Of a stretch of DNA of 64,000 nucleotides, positions 47,001 through 60,200 are shown piece after piece. Location of the stretch: assembly GCF_029168945.1 (NCBI RefSeq), contig NW_026870038.1, positions 496,001 to 560,000 on the forward strand. Reading direction: 5' to 3'. The DNA comes from Cannabis sativa (taxonomy: Eukaryota > Streptophyta > Magnoliopsida > Rosales > Cannabaceae). Every line of letters begins with the position of its first letter. Positions within the stretch are counted from its first letter, which is position 1. A program made the translations under genes and the position numbers. The notes beneath the pieces are model-generated. The model saw only the letters and a list, made by a program, of their open reading frames with translations. It was not told the DNA's origin and ran no database searches.

Positions 47001-47385
47001 CGTAAAAATGTAAAAAAAAAAAAAATTCTTTATATGTAAAAATATAATTTTTTTACAAAATATAATGCCTTATGTAATTATCTCATTATTATATCAATAG
47101 TTCAACACACATAAGTTAAGAAAAGGTTTTATTGTATTTTAGTTATATGCTTTTCGATTTTGTTTTTGAGAAATTTTATTTACACCCCAAAATGATAAAT
47201 ACACCCTTAATATTTAAAAAAAAAAAAAATTAAGCTTAAAATATAAGCTTTTCTATTTTGTTTTCGAGAAATTATATAATTTTTAAAAATGAGCTTTAAT
47301 ATTTTTTATTTATTTTTCTCTCACATTATATTATAATTTTAAATATGGAGGTTGACTAATAAAATTATAATAGGAGATTGTAATT

Positions 47386-48345
47386 AGGGCTAATTTGGCA
47401 CAGTTGTGCTGTAGAAAAAAGCAGCTGTAACTGCTGTGGGGAAAAACAGCTGTAGCAGAACTGTGGAAAAAAGCTGAGCTGAGTGTTTAGTAAATTATAA
47501 ATTTCAAAGTGTTGTTTTTAAGATTCTATTATAATAATGATAATATTTTAATCTAGTTCATTATAATTACAAATATATATTAAAATATGTTATATAGATT
47601 TTTTATTTTCTATATATTTTCAGTTATTTTTTCTATAATATAAATTTATATGAATTTGATAAAGATAATTTTTAATAATTTTAAATTATATTTTTTTCAC
47701 TTGTAAAAGAAAAAATTGTAGTTTATAAGAAATTTAGGTTGGTATTGTTTGTTAATAATAAAAATATAAATATAAATATAAAATATTTTTTAAAATAAAA
47801 TTAAAAATTAAAAATGATTTATTTTAAATATTTTTTCCTTCAAAAAAATATTTTTATTTTTTGTAATATATAATAAATAATTAAATAAATTTTTAATAAA
47901 AAATAATTTATTATAGAGTCTTTTAATCAAAACAGTTTTTTCTAAAAGTTAGGTTGTAATAGTTTTAGCTTTTAGCTGTAGCTTTTTCATAAAGTTTTCA
48001 ATAAGCAGTTTGTAACTGCTTACCACATACATTTTTGTCACAATTTTTTTGAAAAGCAGCTTTTAATTTTTCTAAAAATTGTGCCATTTAGTAGAGTATG
48101 TGCCTTAATAGTTAAAGTCTAGCAAAATAGTGAAATAATTAACTAGCTCATCATAGAATTGAATTTATACTATTTTTCATAAATATGTTAAAGGGCAGTC
48201 TAGTATTCTTGTGAAATATAATATTGTTATTGGTATAATTTAATATTAAGTTTTATTTATTTTACTTTAATTAAAATTATAGAAAATATTTAACTAACAA
48301 CTACAACTATTTTTTTTCACAATATATTTGTGCTAAACTAACCCT
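47386..48345. mobile_element. hAT-like non-autonomous TIR element, about 960 bp
   Basis: Terminal inverted repeats AGGGCTAATTTGGCACA (left) and, on the minus strand, AGGGTTAGTTTAGCACA (right): 17 bases with three mismatches. Subterminal AGCAGCTG/CAGCTGT motifs recur at the left, and AGCTTTTAGCTGTAGC-type motifs near 47960 are their counterparts. No ORF. A target duplication was not clear. The TIR style suggests hAT, but this is tentative. Confidence 0.55.
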
Positions 48346-48523
48346 ATAAGCGTTACCTTATAATAATATAAGATACAATAGTGACCCATAACAATGTTTC
48401 ATTTTTTATTACAAGTAAATGATCACTATTATTATTGCATTGATTTAACTTCACTAAATCAATGTCAAAACTAAGGACAAAACCCAATTTGCCAATGGAT
48501 AATAATAATAATAGGTATCAAAA

Positions 48524-48704
48524 TTCATGAAAATGGATGAAAAGTGTAGATTTCTCCGGAACCAAAAGAAAATGACACAAGTGTATGGTCCAGAAGTTTC
48601 ACACCATTTTTTTGTTGTAACAAATAATTTGAAAAAACAATTCAAGACCCATCTCAAACCTTCTAGTCTTAACTCAAATCAACCAAACTCTATGTCTATA
48701 AATT
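48524..48704 (+). promoter_or_regulatory. HSP21 promoter: heat-shock elements and TATA box
   Basis: Two perfect GAA/TTC palindromes, TTCATGAA at 48524-48531 and GAAGTTTC at 48593-48600, match the two-unit core of the heat-shock element bound by HSF. A looser TTTCTCCGGAA lies between them at 48551-48561. The TATA box TATAAATT is at 48697-48704, about 112 bases before the start codon. The arrangement predicts heat induction. Confidence 0.7.
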
Positions 48705-48815
48705 CCTTATAATCACAATTATAACACTCCCAAGTACAAGTAATCAAATCTCAAAACTCACACAAACATTCACAAACTCACAACTTTTACTTTCATTCCC
48801 AATTACATACTCAAT

Positions 48816-50703
48816 ATGGCTTCAACAACATTGATGTCTTTACCAACTTTTTCTTCTTACACTTTGCCACTCAACAAAGCCAAATTACACTCTAACTCTA
48901 CCATTGTTGCACCTTGCTTGGCCACATTTCCTTCTAGAAAATCCCGAGTCCCGGCGGCGAGAGCTCAGGCCTCCGGCGATGGCCAGGACACCGCCGTCGA
49001 TGTTCATGTTAATCAAGGCTCTACTACTAACCAAGCTGTTGAAAAGAGGCCTAGAAAGTTGGCCATGGATGTTTCACCTTTTGGTAAGTCAAAAATTACT
49101 TCTTTCTTATTTTTTTATTAATTTTGAGATAAAGCTTCATAAAATTATTATTAACTAGTGAAATGGTTAAATATATGAAATATGTTTCACATATCAAGTA
49201 TGTTAATAAAGTTATTTGGTAAAAAATAATTTATATATTATGGTATGATTAGTGTCAAGATTTTAACCATTGAAAGCTATTAAATTGTCCAAAATGATTT
49301 TTTTTTTCCAATCATATATTATGAAATAAGGAAAAAATAAAGTTAAACATGTGAAATAGTTAGAATATGAAATATGTTTCACATGATGGGTCAAAAAGTA
49401 ACTTTTGTAAAAAAAAAATATATGTAATGTTTAGTAGGATTATTGTAAGATATGATCTTAATCTTTTAAAACATATTATTACAATGAATGGTTAAGATAA
49501 TAGCTAGTGTCATGTTTTTTTTCTTTTCAATAAATATAATGATTTTTTATTGGGTTTTTGCTTTTGAAGGTTTTTTTTTTTTTGAAATGGGCTTTTGAGG
49601 GTTTAACAGGCCAAGGTCTCAAATTATTAATTTGCAAAAATACCATATTTAAAGAAGTTATATTGAAAAATATCATAATTTTGTTTTCTAAAAAGAAATC
49701 AGAAATTTTTATTTTGTTATAGGCATAATTTCTCGATTGCAGTATAATTTTCAGAGTGGGATTACATCGGTTCATATATAAATAAAGACAAAAAAAATTG
49801 TAAATAAATTATATTAAAAAAAATTGTATTAATGGATTGTGGTGATGTTGTTAGAGGTTTCACACTCTTTTCTTAGGACATATTACATTGAGAGGCCCTA
49901 CTCGATTTTGAGTGTTTTGTAAAAATATTTTTATAAAAAATTTATTAGCAAAATAATGTTCTATAGTATAACCACTATAGATTTACTCTAAAGTAAATTA
50001 AGTAATGTTATTTTACAAAATATTTTATATTATTAGTTTGAAAACTTTGACCTCAATTATATTTTCATTTATTTATTTGTATTTTATGTAATTTTTTTTA
50101 TTTATATCCCTTATTTTTCAGTATTTAATTTATACATTTTAAATATTTTAATTTTATTTTTTTAAATAAAATTTCTGAATCCGTCACTGCAGATATATTT
50201 CTTAAATTAGATGAAAAATCATTTTATTGAAAAAATTTTGAAATACTCATTTTGCAGGGTTGTTAGACCCAATGTCACCAATGAGAACAATGAGGCAAAT
50301 GCTTGACACAATGGACAAACTTTTCGAAGACACAATGATGTTATCGCCTACCGGAAACCGCCCCACGGGGGCGGTGAGAACACCGTGGGACATCAAAGAC
50401 GAAGACAATCAAATCAAGTTTCGATTCGACATGCCCGGGCTCGACAAACAAGATGTGAAAGTGTGTATTGAGGATGATTTTTTGGTAATTAAAGGAGAAC
50501 ATAAAGAAGAACAAAGTTCACAACAAGGAGAAGAGTCTTGGTCTTCATTAGGTCAAAGCTTTAGTTGTTACAACACTCGAATTCAACTACCTGATAATTG
50601 TGAGAAAGATAAGGTTAAGGGTGAGTTAAAGAATGGTGTTCTTTACATTTCTATTCCTAAAACTAAGGTTGAACGTAAGGTTATTGATGTTCAAATTCAG
50701 TGA
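48816..50703 (+). CDS. HSP21: Chloroplast small heat-shock protein (HSP21/HSP25 type)
   Basis: Two exons, 48816-49083 and 50258-50703, with a 1,174-base phase-1 intron; 237 aa. Residues 1 to about 48 ([20 protein letters not shown]...) are a Ser/Thr-rich, acid-poor plastid transit peptide. Residues about 90-117 are the Met-rich amphipathic helix ([20 protein letters not shown]) that is unique to plastid sHSPs. The alpha-crystallin domain follows ([20 protein letters not shown] to about residue 235), including the [15 protein letters not shown] consensus. It acts as an ATP-independent oligomeric chaperone in the stroma and at thylakoids during heat stress; the Met-rich face is redox-sensitive. 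Intron position and length agree with the family. Everything is intact. Confidence 0.96.
49084..50257 (+). other. Long intron of HSP21 with an internal direct repeat
   Basis: A GTAAGTC donor and a TTTTGCAG acceptor border the intron. Within it, a segment around GAAATATGTTTCACAT occurs twice (about 49159-49310 and 49351-49500), an old local duplication. A poly-T/poly-A rich region fills the rest. Confidence 0.7.
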
Positions 50704-51500
50704 AACTATATATATATATATATATATATATTCAAATAAGTTTGTAGCTTTTTGTTTTGGTTTGTTTGTATATATATGATAAAGAGAAGAAATATGAATA
50801 AGTAGTTTTGTTTTTGCTTTGTTTCCTCTGTTTTTTTTGGCTGTGTTTTAAGCTTAGTAACTGTATAAACAGGGACGGACCCAATTATTTTAGCTCCCGC
50901 TAGCAAAAATATTGCCTTTTAAAAAATTAAATTTTTTTTTTTAATTTGATAATTATAGACTAAAATAGTAAAAAAGATCCCACAAAATTAAATAAATCTA
51001 GTAAAAATGATTATAATATATGTACAAATATTTTTTAATAATAAAAAGCTCCCACAAAGAAAATTTTTTAGGTCCATCACTGTGTATAAATATATGATAA
51101 ATGTAATAAAACTGTTTTTTTTTTCCTTATTTCACTTGTATTTTTTTTTTCTTTCTTAAACTACTCTACTAAAATGATAAAAAAAGAAATTACATTGAAT
51201 TAAAAAATTTAAACTCTAATGACAATAGATTCTATTAATTAAAAGCAAGTGGGTATAAAAGTAATAAAAAAAAAAACAAACTATATTTTCAGTTATTTTT
51301 CCCCTGTTTTTTTTCCTCTGTTTCAACATATTTTCAAGTATAATCATCATCAACAATAATAAACCATGAAAAAAAAAACTATGTTATATATCATTATTTT
51401 GTTAATAGACAAATTACATATACATCAAAAACAACAAAAGTTATTTTGAGTTTGTTCATCTAAAACAAAAACACATGTTACAATAATTATAAAAAGCTCT
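50704..51500. other. Convergent intergenic region, HSP21 to PADRE gene
   Basis: Contains both 3' UTRs. An (AT)n microsatellite begins right after the HSP21 stop (about 50707-50732). The stretch at about 50870-51085, with AGGGACGGACCCAATTATTT at one end and AGGTCCATCACTGTGTATAA at the other, may be a small degenerate MITE. No gene. Confidence 0.45.
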
Positions 51501-51980
51501 TCACTCTTCAGGGATTGATTCAAGCTTTGGTTTCCAATTACCATTGAAATTAGACTTGTCATTCTCCAAACTAGAAATTACCACATCATCCATTGATATC
51601 TTCTTATTTAACAACTCTTTCAATTGTTGCTTAGTTATAACAATCTTAATTCTCTTAACACCACCTAAATTATTATTACCTTCCATAGAAGAAGAAATCC
51701 CACAAGGGTTTTTTTCATTATTAGATTTAGAAGAAGAAAAAGGAATAACATAATAAACTTTACCTAATTTAAGCTCATAATCAAGTGGAAGCTTCTTTGA
51801 TGATAAAATCTCTTTAGATAAACTAATATTATTAGTTACACCATAATTAATTCTCACAAGAACATCTTGTACTAGAATTGGCTTTGTGAAACTTAACACT
51901 TTCCCATCTATCTTCATAACTCTTATAACTTTGTCTTTGTAAACCAATCTTTTGTAAAGGGTACATGAGTAATTTCCCAT
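51501..51980 (-). CDS. DUF4228/PADRE-domain protein (159 aa)
   Basis: A single-exon minus-strand gene. I start at the ATG at 51978-51980, because the residues upstream in the open frame are a Phe-rich run of leader sequence while MGNYSCTLYKRLVYKDKVIR is the typical DUF4228 beginning. The PADRE domain covers about residues 1-90 (KVIRVMKIDGKVLSFTKPIL...LPLDYELKLGKVYYVIPF), followed by a disordered Ser/Asn-rich linker and a C-terminal helix (KIVITKQQLKELLNKKIS). Gly2 and Cys6 form an N-myristoylation plus S-acylation signature, suggesting plasma-membrane attachment. Family genes are often induced by pathogens and abiotic stress; biochemical function is unknown. Confidence 0.88.
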   Translation of the reverse strand: MGNYSCTLYKRLVYKDKVIRVMKIDGKVLSFTKPILVQDVLVRINYGVTNNISLSKEILSSKKLPLDYELKLGKVYYVIPFSSSKSNNEKNPCGISSSMEGNNNLGGVKRIKIVITKQQLKELLNKKISMDDVVISSLENDKSNFNGNWKPKLESIPEE

Positions 51981-53884
51981 GTCTAAGAGAAAGAAAGAGA
52001 GAAAAGAGTTTATGAATATGAAGAAGAAGAAGAAAGAAGAAGCTACAACAACTATGTGTAGAGAAGCATTATATACATAAAAAAAAAAAAATAAACAAAA
52101 AAGGTTTGACAAGAAATTCCACACGCGTGCGAATATGAAAGAGAAGTCGGTTTATATAAACACTTTTACTTAAAACTTTGGTCTTGTTTTATAATGTTTG
52201 TTAATAAAGAAATGTTATAAGACAAGTGGTGTTTAGTATTTTTGTATGTGTTAATATTATTATTGGTCTAATTAAGTATCGAGTTCTACATAGTCTACTA
52301 AAATAACTTTTAAGTAATATCGTTAATTAATTGTAAGACGACATATTTTAGTGGTAATAGACACTACTGGTATCCAATATGAATGCTCTTAATAATAATA
52401 ATAACTACTATATATGTATTACTTTGTGGACAAATGGCTTAATGTGATTAGATAGGTGTTACTTTATCATGGGCCAATGGAAAAGATCTTTTTAAAATGA
52501 AAATAAAAAAAGAGAAAAATCTACTAAATTTGGTTGTTCATAGTCTTGATAGGATATCTTGTTTTTTTTTTTCAAATTAAGTGTTCAACAGGAATAATTA
52601 CAATGTTATCTTTTGGTTAATTTAATAAAATAATAAAATTTTATATTTACTTTCAAAACAAAGAAGTATCGGGTTGCATATATATTTAATTTAATAATTA
52701 TTATAAAAAATTAATAACCATTTACAAGATGGTATCTTTTTATAGTGTTAAGTATTAATAGTGTCTAACAATAATACTTATTATTGATCGGTATTTGATT
52801 TAACTCGTAAAGTTATAACTTCTTTTTTTATACCTAAGACATTTTAACTTATCCAACACCATAATTAAGTGACATATTATTATCCATGCAATTCAATATT
52901 AAGTTTTATTTATTGAATTTAATAATTAATAATAAAAATCCCTAACTACTCTTAAAACATCATTTCTTGCAATATTGAACACTTTGATTTCTAATAACAA
53001 TAATACTATTTTATTGTTTTTTTAACAAAATTAAATATCTTTATTTATATACATATGTGGTTTTGGTGATGTCAAAGAAGATTACTCAAGGGTGGACTAA
53101 GGCTAAATTAATTATTCCAACTAATATTTTTGTTTTGTTCCTTTGCAATTGAATGAATATAATAACACTAAATAAGCCCATGTTTTGATTAGGTTTCTAT
53201 TATAATAATGAGCTTAAATAGAATTTGTTTTAGCCCTTAAAACCATTCCATTTAAACAAATATACATATATTTTTGTTAATAAATAAAGAGCTTAGTATA
53301 TAAAATTAGTCACTAACTTTTTTTATTTTGCAGTTATAGGGATGAAATTATTACGTATATGCCAAGTTTTATTTGGTTGTTAAAAAATGACTAGAATGAT
53401 TTATAAATATATAAATATATTATATTTGGTATAGTGCTCGTAGGTATAGTGGGACCTCCACTATTTTTTAATGTCTTAATCAAAATAATAATAATTTAAG
53501 TAAAATTACAAGACAAAGATCTCAAAGTCATTATCTAGCAAATAATAATAAAAAAAAAAACCCTAGTTGCAACAAAAGTACAAATTTTATTGAAATAGTT
53601 GACTAAACCTATTAAGTCTTTTTAAGTAAACGCATTACCTAACCCTACAAGCAAAGCAAAGCAATATTATGGCCTTGGCTACCTAGTTAGGGCCACCTAG
53701 AATAGAGTTTGTTCTTGTATCAAGTTGGTTCTTTCTTTCTTTGTTATCCATAAAGACTTAGGGCACAAATTTAGTCCCGCTCGGTGCTCGATACGAAAAT
53801 TTTGTTATTTGTTAGGTTAATTTAAAATGAATGGTAACAATATATTCATCGTGGCATAATCGTGTCTTTTAATTATACCATGTA
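51981..53884. other. Gene-free interval upstream of the PADRE gene
   Basis: Leader and promoter of the PADRE gene (a TATATA-rich region near 52065-52080), then AT-rich sequence without ORFs or recognised repeats. Confidence 0.45.
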
Positions 53885-54173
53885 AGAGTAATTTGCGACA
53901 TAAATACTTAAGTTTAACTCCAAGTTGTAAATAAATACCTAAGTTTAATTTTTGGCGGTAATAATACTTAAATTATATTTTTGAAACTTTGTAGGTATCT
54001 AACCGTTAAAATATTATGTCATTATCCACGTGTCATAATCTTATTAGTAATTGTCAGGTACCTATAAAAGTTCTAGAATTATAACTTAAGTATTATTACT
54101 GTCAAAAATTAAATTTATGTATTTATTTACGACTGGGAGTTAAACTTAGATACTTATGCCGTAAATTACTCTA
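53885..54173. mobile_element. Palindromic MITE with about 38-bp TIRs, about 289 bp
   Basis: The left arm AGAGTAATTTGCGACATAAATACTTAAGTTTAACTCC matches the inverse of the right arm ending at 54173 (GGAGTTAAACTTAGATACTTATGCCGTAAATTACTCT) with a few mismatches. Pairing continues through GGTACCT near the centre. A more diverged member of the same family is at about 24600-24890 (shared GTAGGTACTTGACCGTTAA and GCATAAATACTTAAATTTAA). Non-coding. Confidence 0.75.
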
Positions 54174-54620
54174 CTATATAATAATATATAGAAAGTCATC
54201 ACGAGAATTCACAATCATGTGAAGTCCTTTTTATTAATTTGTTGAATGAATAAAAATCATTACTGTGAGTAAATGGTGGTTAAAATGTTCAATATTATGA
54301 AAATAATGTATTTTTGTACTTTATCTTTGTTTTTTTTCCTTCCTCTAAATATTGTCATTATTTTTAAAATATTGTGCATATACTAATGTTTCATTTTGAC
54401 AATAAATATTCTCAATATTTCAATATGTTGGTTAAATTCCACTTAAAACCAGTTCTAATTACTGTACAACAATAGCACTTAAACAAAAATAATACAACTC
54501 TCTTACAGCGGAATAAAAACATAATCAAAATTAGAAGTTAGTTACACTAACCTCAGTTTGGGATTACAACTCAATACAACTTTATAAATTAAGATGAAAA
54601 AGTAGGAGTGTGCATAAATT

Positions 54621-54952
54621 GATCCAATCTAATGATAATCAGTCGATCCAATTATAACTGACCGCCAAATATTAAATATTCAATTATGATCGGATTAAAT
54701 TGGATGTTATTTTTGAGTATTCAATTGGACAGAATTAGATGTTGGATAGAGTGTTTAAAAATCCAATACATTTAATATCTAATCGATCAAATCTAATGAT
54801 AACCAGTCGATCCAATTACAGCTGACCGCCAAATATTAAATATTCAATTTTGATTGGATCAAATTGGATGTTATTTTTGAGTATTCAAGTGGACCGGATT
54901 AGATGTAGGATAGAGTGTTTAAAAATCCAATACATTTAATATCTAATCGAAA
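54621..54952. repeat. Two-copy tandem repeat, about 166-bp unit
   Basis: Units at about 54621-54786 and 54787-54952 share TCTAATGATAAYCAGTCGATCCAATTAYARCTGACCGCCAAATATT and ATAGAGTGTTTAAAAATCCAATACATTTAATATCTAATCG with few differences. The flanking sequence to 55370 carries further short GGATYWGATY/CAATTGGAT echoes, so the unit probably belongs to a larger repeat. Confidence 0.75.
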
Positions 54953-57220
54953 TAATTAATATTTTTATTTAGTTTGAATGAGTAATTAGATTTTATGTTG
55001 TTATACGAAAAAAAAAAAAAATATATATGTATATATGAAAATTAACAATAAAATTTTATTTTATTTTTTGGATTGGATGGATCTAATTCAATCTAATAGA
55101 TATTGAATTTAAAATATTAAATGAATCTGATCCAATTCAATATATATTAGGTCTAAAATATTGGATAAACTTGAATTAAACTAATAGATATACATGAAAT
55201 ACATTCAATAGATATAGCTGATCCAATCCAATATTCATTGGATGTTTGATCAATTGGATGACTGAAATTAATTGGATCAGATCGGATAGTAAAATGTAAC
55301 GTCCTATATATAATGAAATCAGATCTGAATAGTCATAAAAATATTGGATATAGTTCAATAAACACTCCTATCAGAAAGTTTCAAAAGCTATCACCCTAGA
55401 AAAATCACTTTTAGCTCCAAGATCCAAGAGAGATAGAGAGAAAGTAAAGCTCTCATGGTGAGGAGAGAGTACATGTAAAAGAGAGAAACAAAGAGTTAGA
55501 TTGTGAGAAAGAAAAATGTAAAACATTTATTTTGAAAGAAATAGAGGAAAGAGAGTCAACTTTGTGTAATCGCGATTGTTGATTAGTGGAAACTCAAGTT
55601 TAATCTTTGAGACAGTTTGATGAAGATGTAGTTCTGGATTTAGGGTGAACTTCGAAATTATTTTAGGTGTTTTGTCTTAATTTCTTACTTTGTTTTTTGA
55701 ATTTGTGCTCTGCTCTTTCATGTATGCTTGATTGTGTGTGTATTTGTATAGTTTCGAGCAAGTTCTACTTGACAAGAATATTTTCTGTGAATGTGGATAC
55801 GACACAAGTTATGTGGTCGTTTTGTGTCTAAACTTGACTTAGAACAAGGAAAGGTCAATAATGACCTTGGTAATACACTATAGTATAATGAGATTTTTGT
55901 TGGTGTAGGGATAAGGCTGTAAATTCCTACACAATAATGTTATATTTTTAACATGTTAGACGGTAGTATAGTGATAAAATATTGCATTTAATTTTAAGAT
56001 ATATTCTAAAGAAAAAAACTAAATATATAATTGTAACATTTTGAGAAGTACGTAAATTGTATAAAAAAAAATTGGGTATTGTATATAAACATATAATATT
56101 TAAAAATATGAATATATCTACTAAAAAATTAGAAGTATTAAAGTTGATTATTATCATCAAATTTCATTTTGCATTGTTTAGTAAAATGATGAAATAAAAT
56201 TGTAACCCTTTAGACACTTTAACTAAAGTTTTAATATAATAAGAAAAGATTATAATATGTTATAAGGCTCCATAATGGAGGCTGATTCTTTGAACTAAGT
56301 TTTAAAGAAATAAAAACTTATGAGAGTGTTACATATAATTATTGTAAATTAATCTTTTTGACACTCGTGGAGAGAAAAATTTAAGGACACTAAACCTAAT
56401 AATATTGTTAATTTTAATTAGTCATATGATTAGTCAAAAAATCATTATAGTGTTTTGTGAATAGACAACATTGATGGAGGTTTTGGGGTCCATATGTTTG
56501 TAGAAATGCTTCAAAGAACACAAAAAAGCATCCCACCTCACTTCTTTCAATCCTTTTGTTATGAGATATTCTCTCTTTATATATAATCTTATTCTTTGTC
56601 ATTGCTTACACATATCTCCCAATTTCACACACTTATTTCTCTCTATTTAAAGTTTTCAAATGGGGTAGGGTTGTTTTATATTTATGGTACTTAAATAAAT
56701 TATTGGGCGATTTTATAACAAACCTTTCAAAAAGAGGTGGTATACTGATGTATCACTTATTTGTTTTGGTATTTAAGAAAAAAGAAATTAGTTTAATTTT
56801 TTTATAATCGTGTAAAATTTAAAAAAAAAAATAGAAAAATTTACAATATAAAAAATAGTGTTCAAACATATTATTTTACATGCATATAAAATAAAAGAGT
56901 CACGCGTGTAACAGACTGTTTGAACCATGTTTTTGACATGTTAAATTTTTTCAAATTTCTCAAAATTTTGCAGAGTGTCTTAAATAACTACAAAGTACAC
57001 AACTATAAAAAAAATGGACTAAAAAATTCTTGCAGATGTCTAAATAAATAGGCGTGCACCGATGCACCCCTTTTAAGAGGGTGCATTGTAGAATTATCCT
57101 AAATTATAACTCAATTGTTCATATGGTGGCGTGTATTATAGTTATAATAATTATCGAACCTAACCTATGTTGGGAAATCCTAAATTAACATAGAGTGTTA
57201 AAAACAGAATCATCAATATA
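54953..57220. other. Gene-free, repeat-rich interval
   Basis: From about 55380 to 55925 there is a GAGAGA-rich leader-like stretch resembling the R/U5 part of an LTR, but no second copy was found. At about 56704-57105 the ends are weakly inverted and the right one forms a GCACCCCTTTTAAGAGGGTGC hairpin, suggesting a MITE. No gene is supported. Confidence 0.4.
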
Positions 57221-60200
57221 TCAATATATATATATAAAGGAAAGTACAAGAAGAGTTTATGTGTCATTTTATAAATTTTTCTTCCTATTTTTCTTAATTT
57301 CTAACACATTCTCTTATTTTGTTTGAAAACTAAACCACACAAACAAACTAAAAGTCCCACATTGTTTAAAAACCGTTTAGGTTTTATCTATGCAGGTTAT
57401 AAATAATATTCTTATTACATTACTTTCCTATGTCTAAAAAATATTATTTTTTTATGAGTGATTGATTAATTTCTTACTCAAGTTTTTATTTTGCCTAATT
57501 TGTTTCAAATTTTTTTGAAAAGAATATAAAATATATTTTTGTACTTTTCAATATTTGTCAAGTTTAAAATAATTATAAAAAAAGCCCTTTAATTATTTTT
57601 TAATATAAAATCAATATATATATATATAAAGGAAAGCACAAGAAGAGTTTATGTGTCATTTTATAAATTTTTCTTCCTATTTTTCTTAATTTCTAACACA
57701 TTCTCTTATTTTGTTTGAAAACTAAACCACACAAACAATTTAAAAGTCCCACATTGTTTAAAAACCGTTTAGGTTTTATCTATGCAGGTTATAAATAATA
57801 TTCTTATTACATTACTTTCCTATGTCTAAAAAATATTATTTTTTTTATGGGTGATTGATTAATTTCTTACTCAATTTTTTATTTTGCCTAATTTGTTTCA
57901 AATTTTTTTGAAAAGAATATAAAATATATTTTTGTACTTTTCAATATTTGTCAAGTTTAAAATAATTATAAAAAAAGCCCTTTAATTATTTTTTAATATA
58001 AAAAGTATTTTATTTATTTTCTATGTGGGTGATTTGTGAACTTAATCTTGCCCATTACAATTTTTTTTAAAGTGAATGCAGAATATAATGTTTTATTTTT
58101 CAATTTTTATTAAGTTTAAAATAATTATAAAAAAACCATTTAATTGTTTTTTCATATAAAAATTATTTTCTTATACTTCTTTATTTTAATTTTATTTAAA
58201 TAATTAAAATTATCTTGATTTATTAATATATGATATTTATTAAAATAATAAGACACCTTAAATGTATATATTTTTTATATATACTTCTTTGATAAGAGAC
58301 TATTGTGGATGTTCAATTTTTAAGTTATATATATTTCATCAAATATGTGAATGATAGATATTATTTATTTACACATATTTTTGCATTTTTCAATTTTTCA
58401 ATATATATATATAAAGGAAAGCACAAGAAGAGTTTATGTGTCATTTTATAAATTTTTCTTCCTATTTTTCTTAATTTCTAACACATTCTCTTATTTTGTT
58501 TGAAAACTAAACCACACAAACAAACTAAAAGTCCCACATTGTTTAAAAACCGTTTAGGTTTTATCTATGCAGGTTATAAATAATATTCTTATTACATTAC
58601 TTTCCTATGTCTAAAAAATATTATTTTTTTATGAGTGATTGATTAATTTCTTACTCAAGTTTTTATTTTGCCTAATTTGTTTCAAATTTTTTTGAAAAGA
58701 ATATAAAATATATTTTTGTACTTTTCAATATTTGTCAAGTTTAAAATAATTATAAAAAAAGCCCTTTAATTATTTTTTAATATAAAATCAATATATATAT
58801 ATATAAAGGAAAGCACAAGAAGAGTTTATGTGTCATTTTATAAATTTTTCTTCCTATTTTTCTTAATTTCTAACACATTCTCTTATTTTGTTTGAAAACT
58901 AAACCACACAAACAATTTAAAAGTCCCACATTGTTTAAAAACCGTTTAGGTTTTATCTATGCAGGTTATAAATAATATTCTTATTACATTACTTTCCTAT
59001 GTCTAAAAAATATTATTTTTTTTATGGGTGATTGATTAATTTCTTACTAAGTTTTTATTTTACCTATTTTGTTTCAAATTTTTTTTTTTTTTGAAAAGAA
59101 TACAAAATATATTTCTATACTTTCAATATATGTCAAATTTAAAATAATTATAAAAAAGCCCTTTTAATTATTTTTTCATATAAAAAATATTTTATTTATT
59201 TTCTATGTGGGTGATTGGTGAACATAATCTTGCCCATTACAATTTTTTTTTCTAAAGTAAATGCAGAATATAATATTTTTGCATTTTTCAATTTTTATTA
59301 AGTTTAAAATAATTATAAAAAAACCATTTAATTGTTTTTTCATATAAAAATTATTTTCTTATACTTCTTTATTTTAATTTTATTTAAATAATTAAAATTA
59401 TCTTGATTTATTAATATATGATATTTATTAAAATAATAAGACACCTTAAATGTATATATTTTTTATATATACTTCTTTGATAAGAGACTATTGTGGATGT
59501 TCAATTTTTAAGTTATATATATTTCATCAAATATGTGAATGATAGATATTATTTATTTACACATATTTTTGCATTTTTCAATTTTTCAATATATATATAT
59601 AAAGGAAAGCACAAGAAGAGTTTATGTGTCATTTTATAAATTTTTCTTCCTATTTTTCTTAATTTCTAACACATTCTCTTATTTTGTTTGAAAACTAAAC
59701 CACACAAACAAACTAAAAGTCCCACATTGTTTAAAAACCGTTTAGGTTTTATCTATGCAGGTTATAAATAATATTCTTATTACATTACTTTCCTATGTCT
59801 AAAAAATATTATTTTTTTATGAGTGATTGATTAATTTCTTACTCAAGTTTTTATTTTGCCTAATTTGTTTCAAATTTTTTTGAAAAGAATATAAAATATA
59901 TTTTTGTACTTTTCAATATTTGTCAAGTTTAAAATAATTATAAAAAAAGCCCTTTAATTATTTTTTAATATAAAATCAATATATATATATATAAAGGAAA
60001 GCACAAGAAGAGTTTATGTGTCATTTTATAAATTTTTCTTCCTATTTTTCTTAATTTCTAACACATTCTCTTATTTTGTTTGAAAACTAAACCACACAAA
60101 CAATTTAAAAGTCCCACATTGTTTAAAAACCGTTTAGGTTTTATCTATGCAGGTTATAAATAATATTCTTATTACATTACTTTCCTATGTCTAAAAAATA

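Noticed and set aside
51981..52124. The longer 207-aa reading frame upstream of the PADRE start
   Set aside because: The extra 48 residues are Phe/Leu-rich with no family match and lie before the canonical MGNYSC start; they look like a translated 5' leader.
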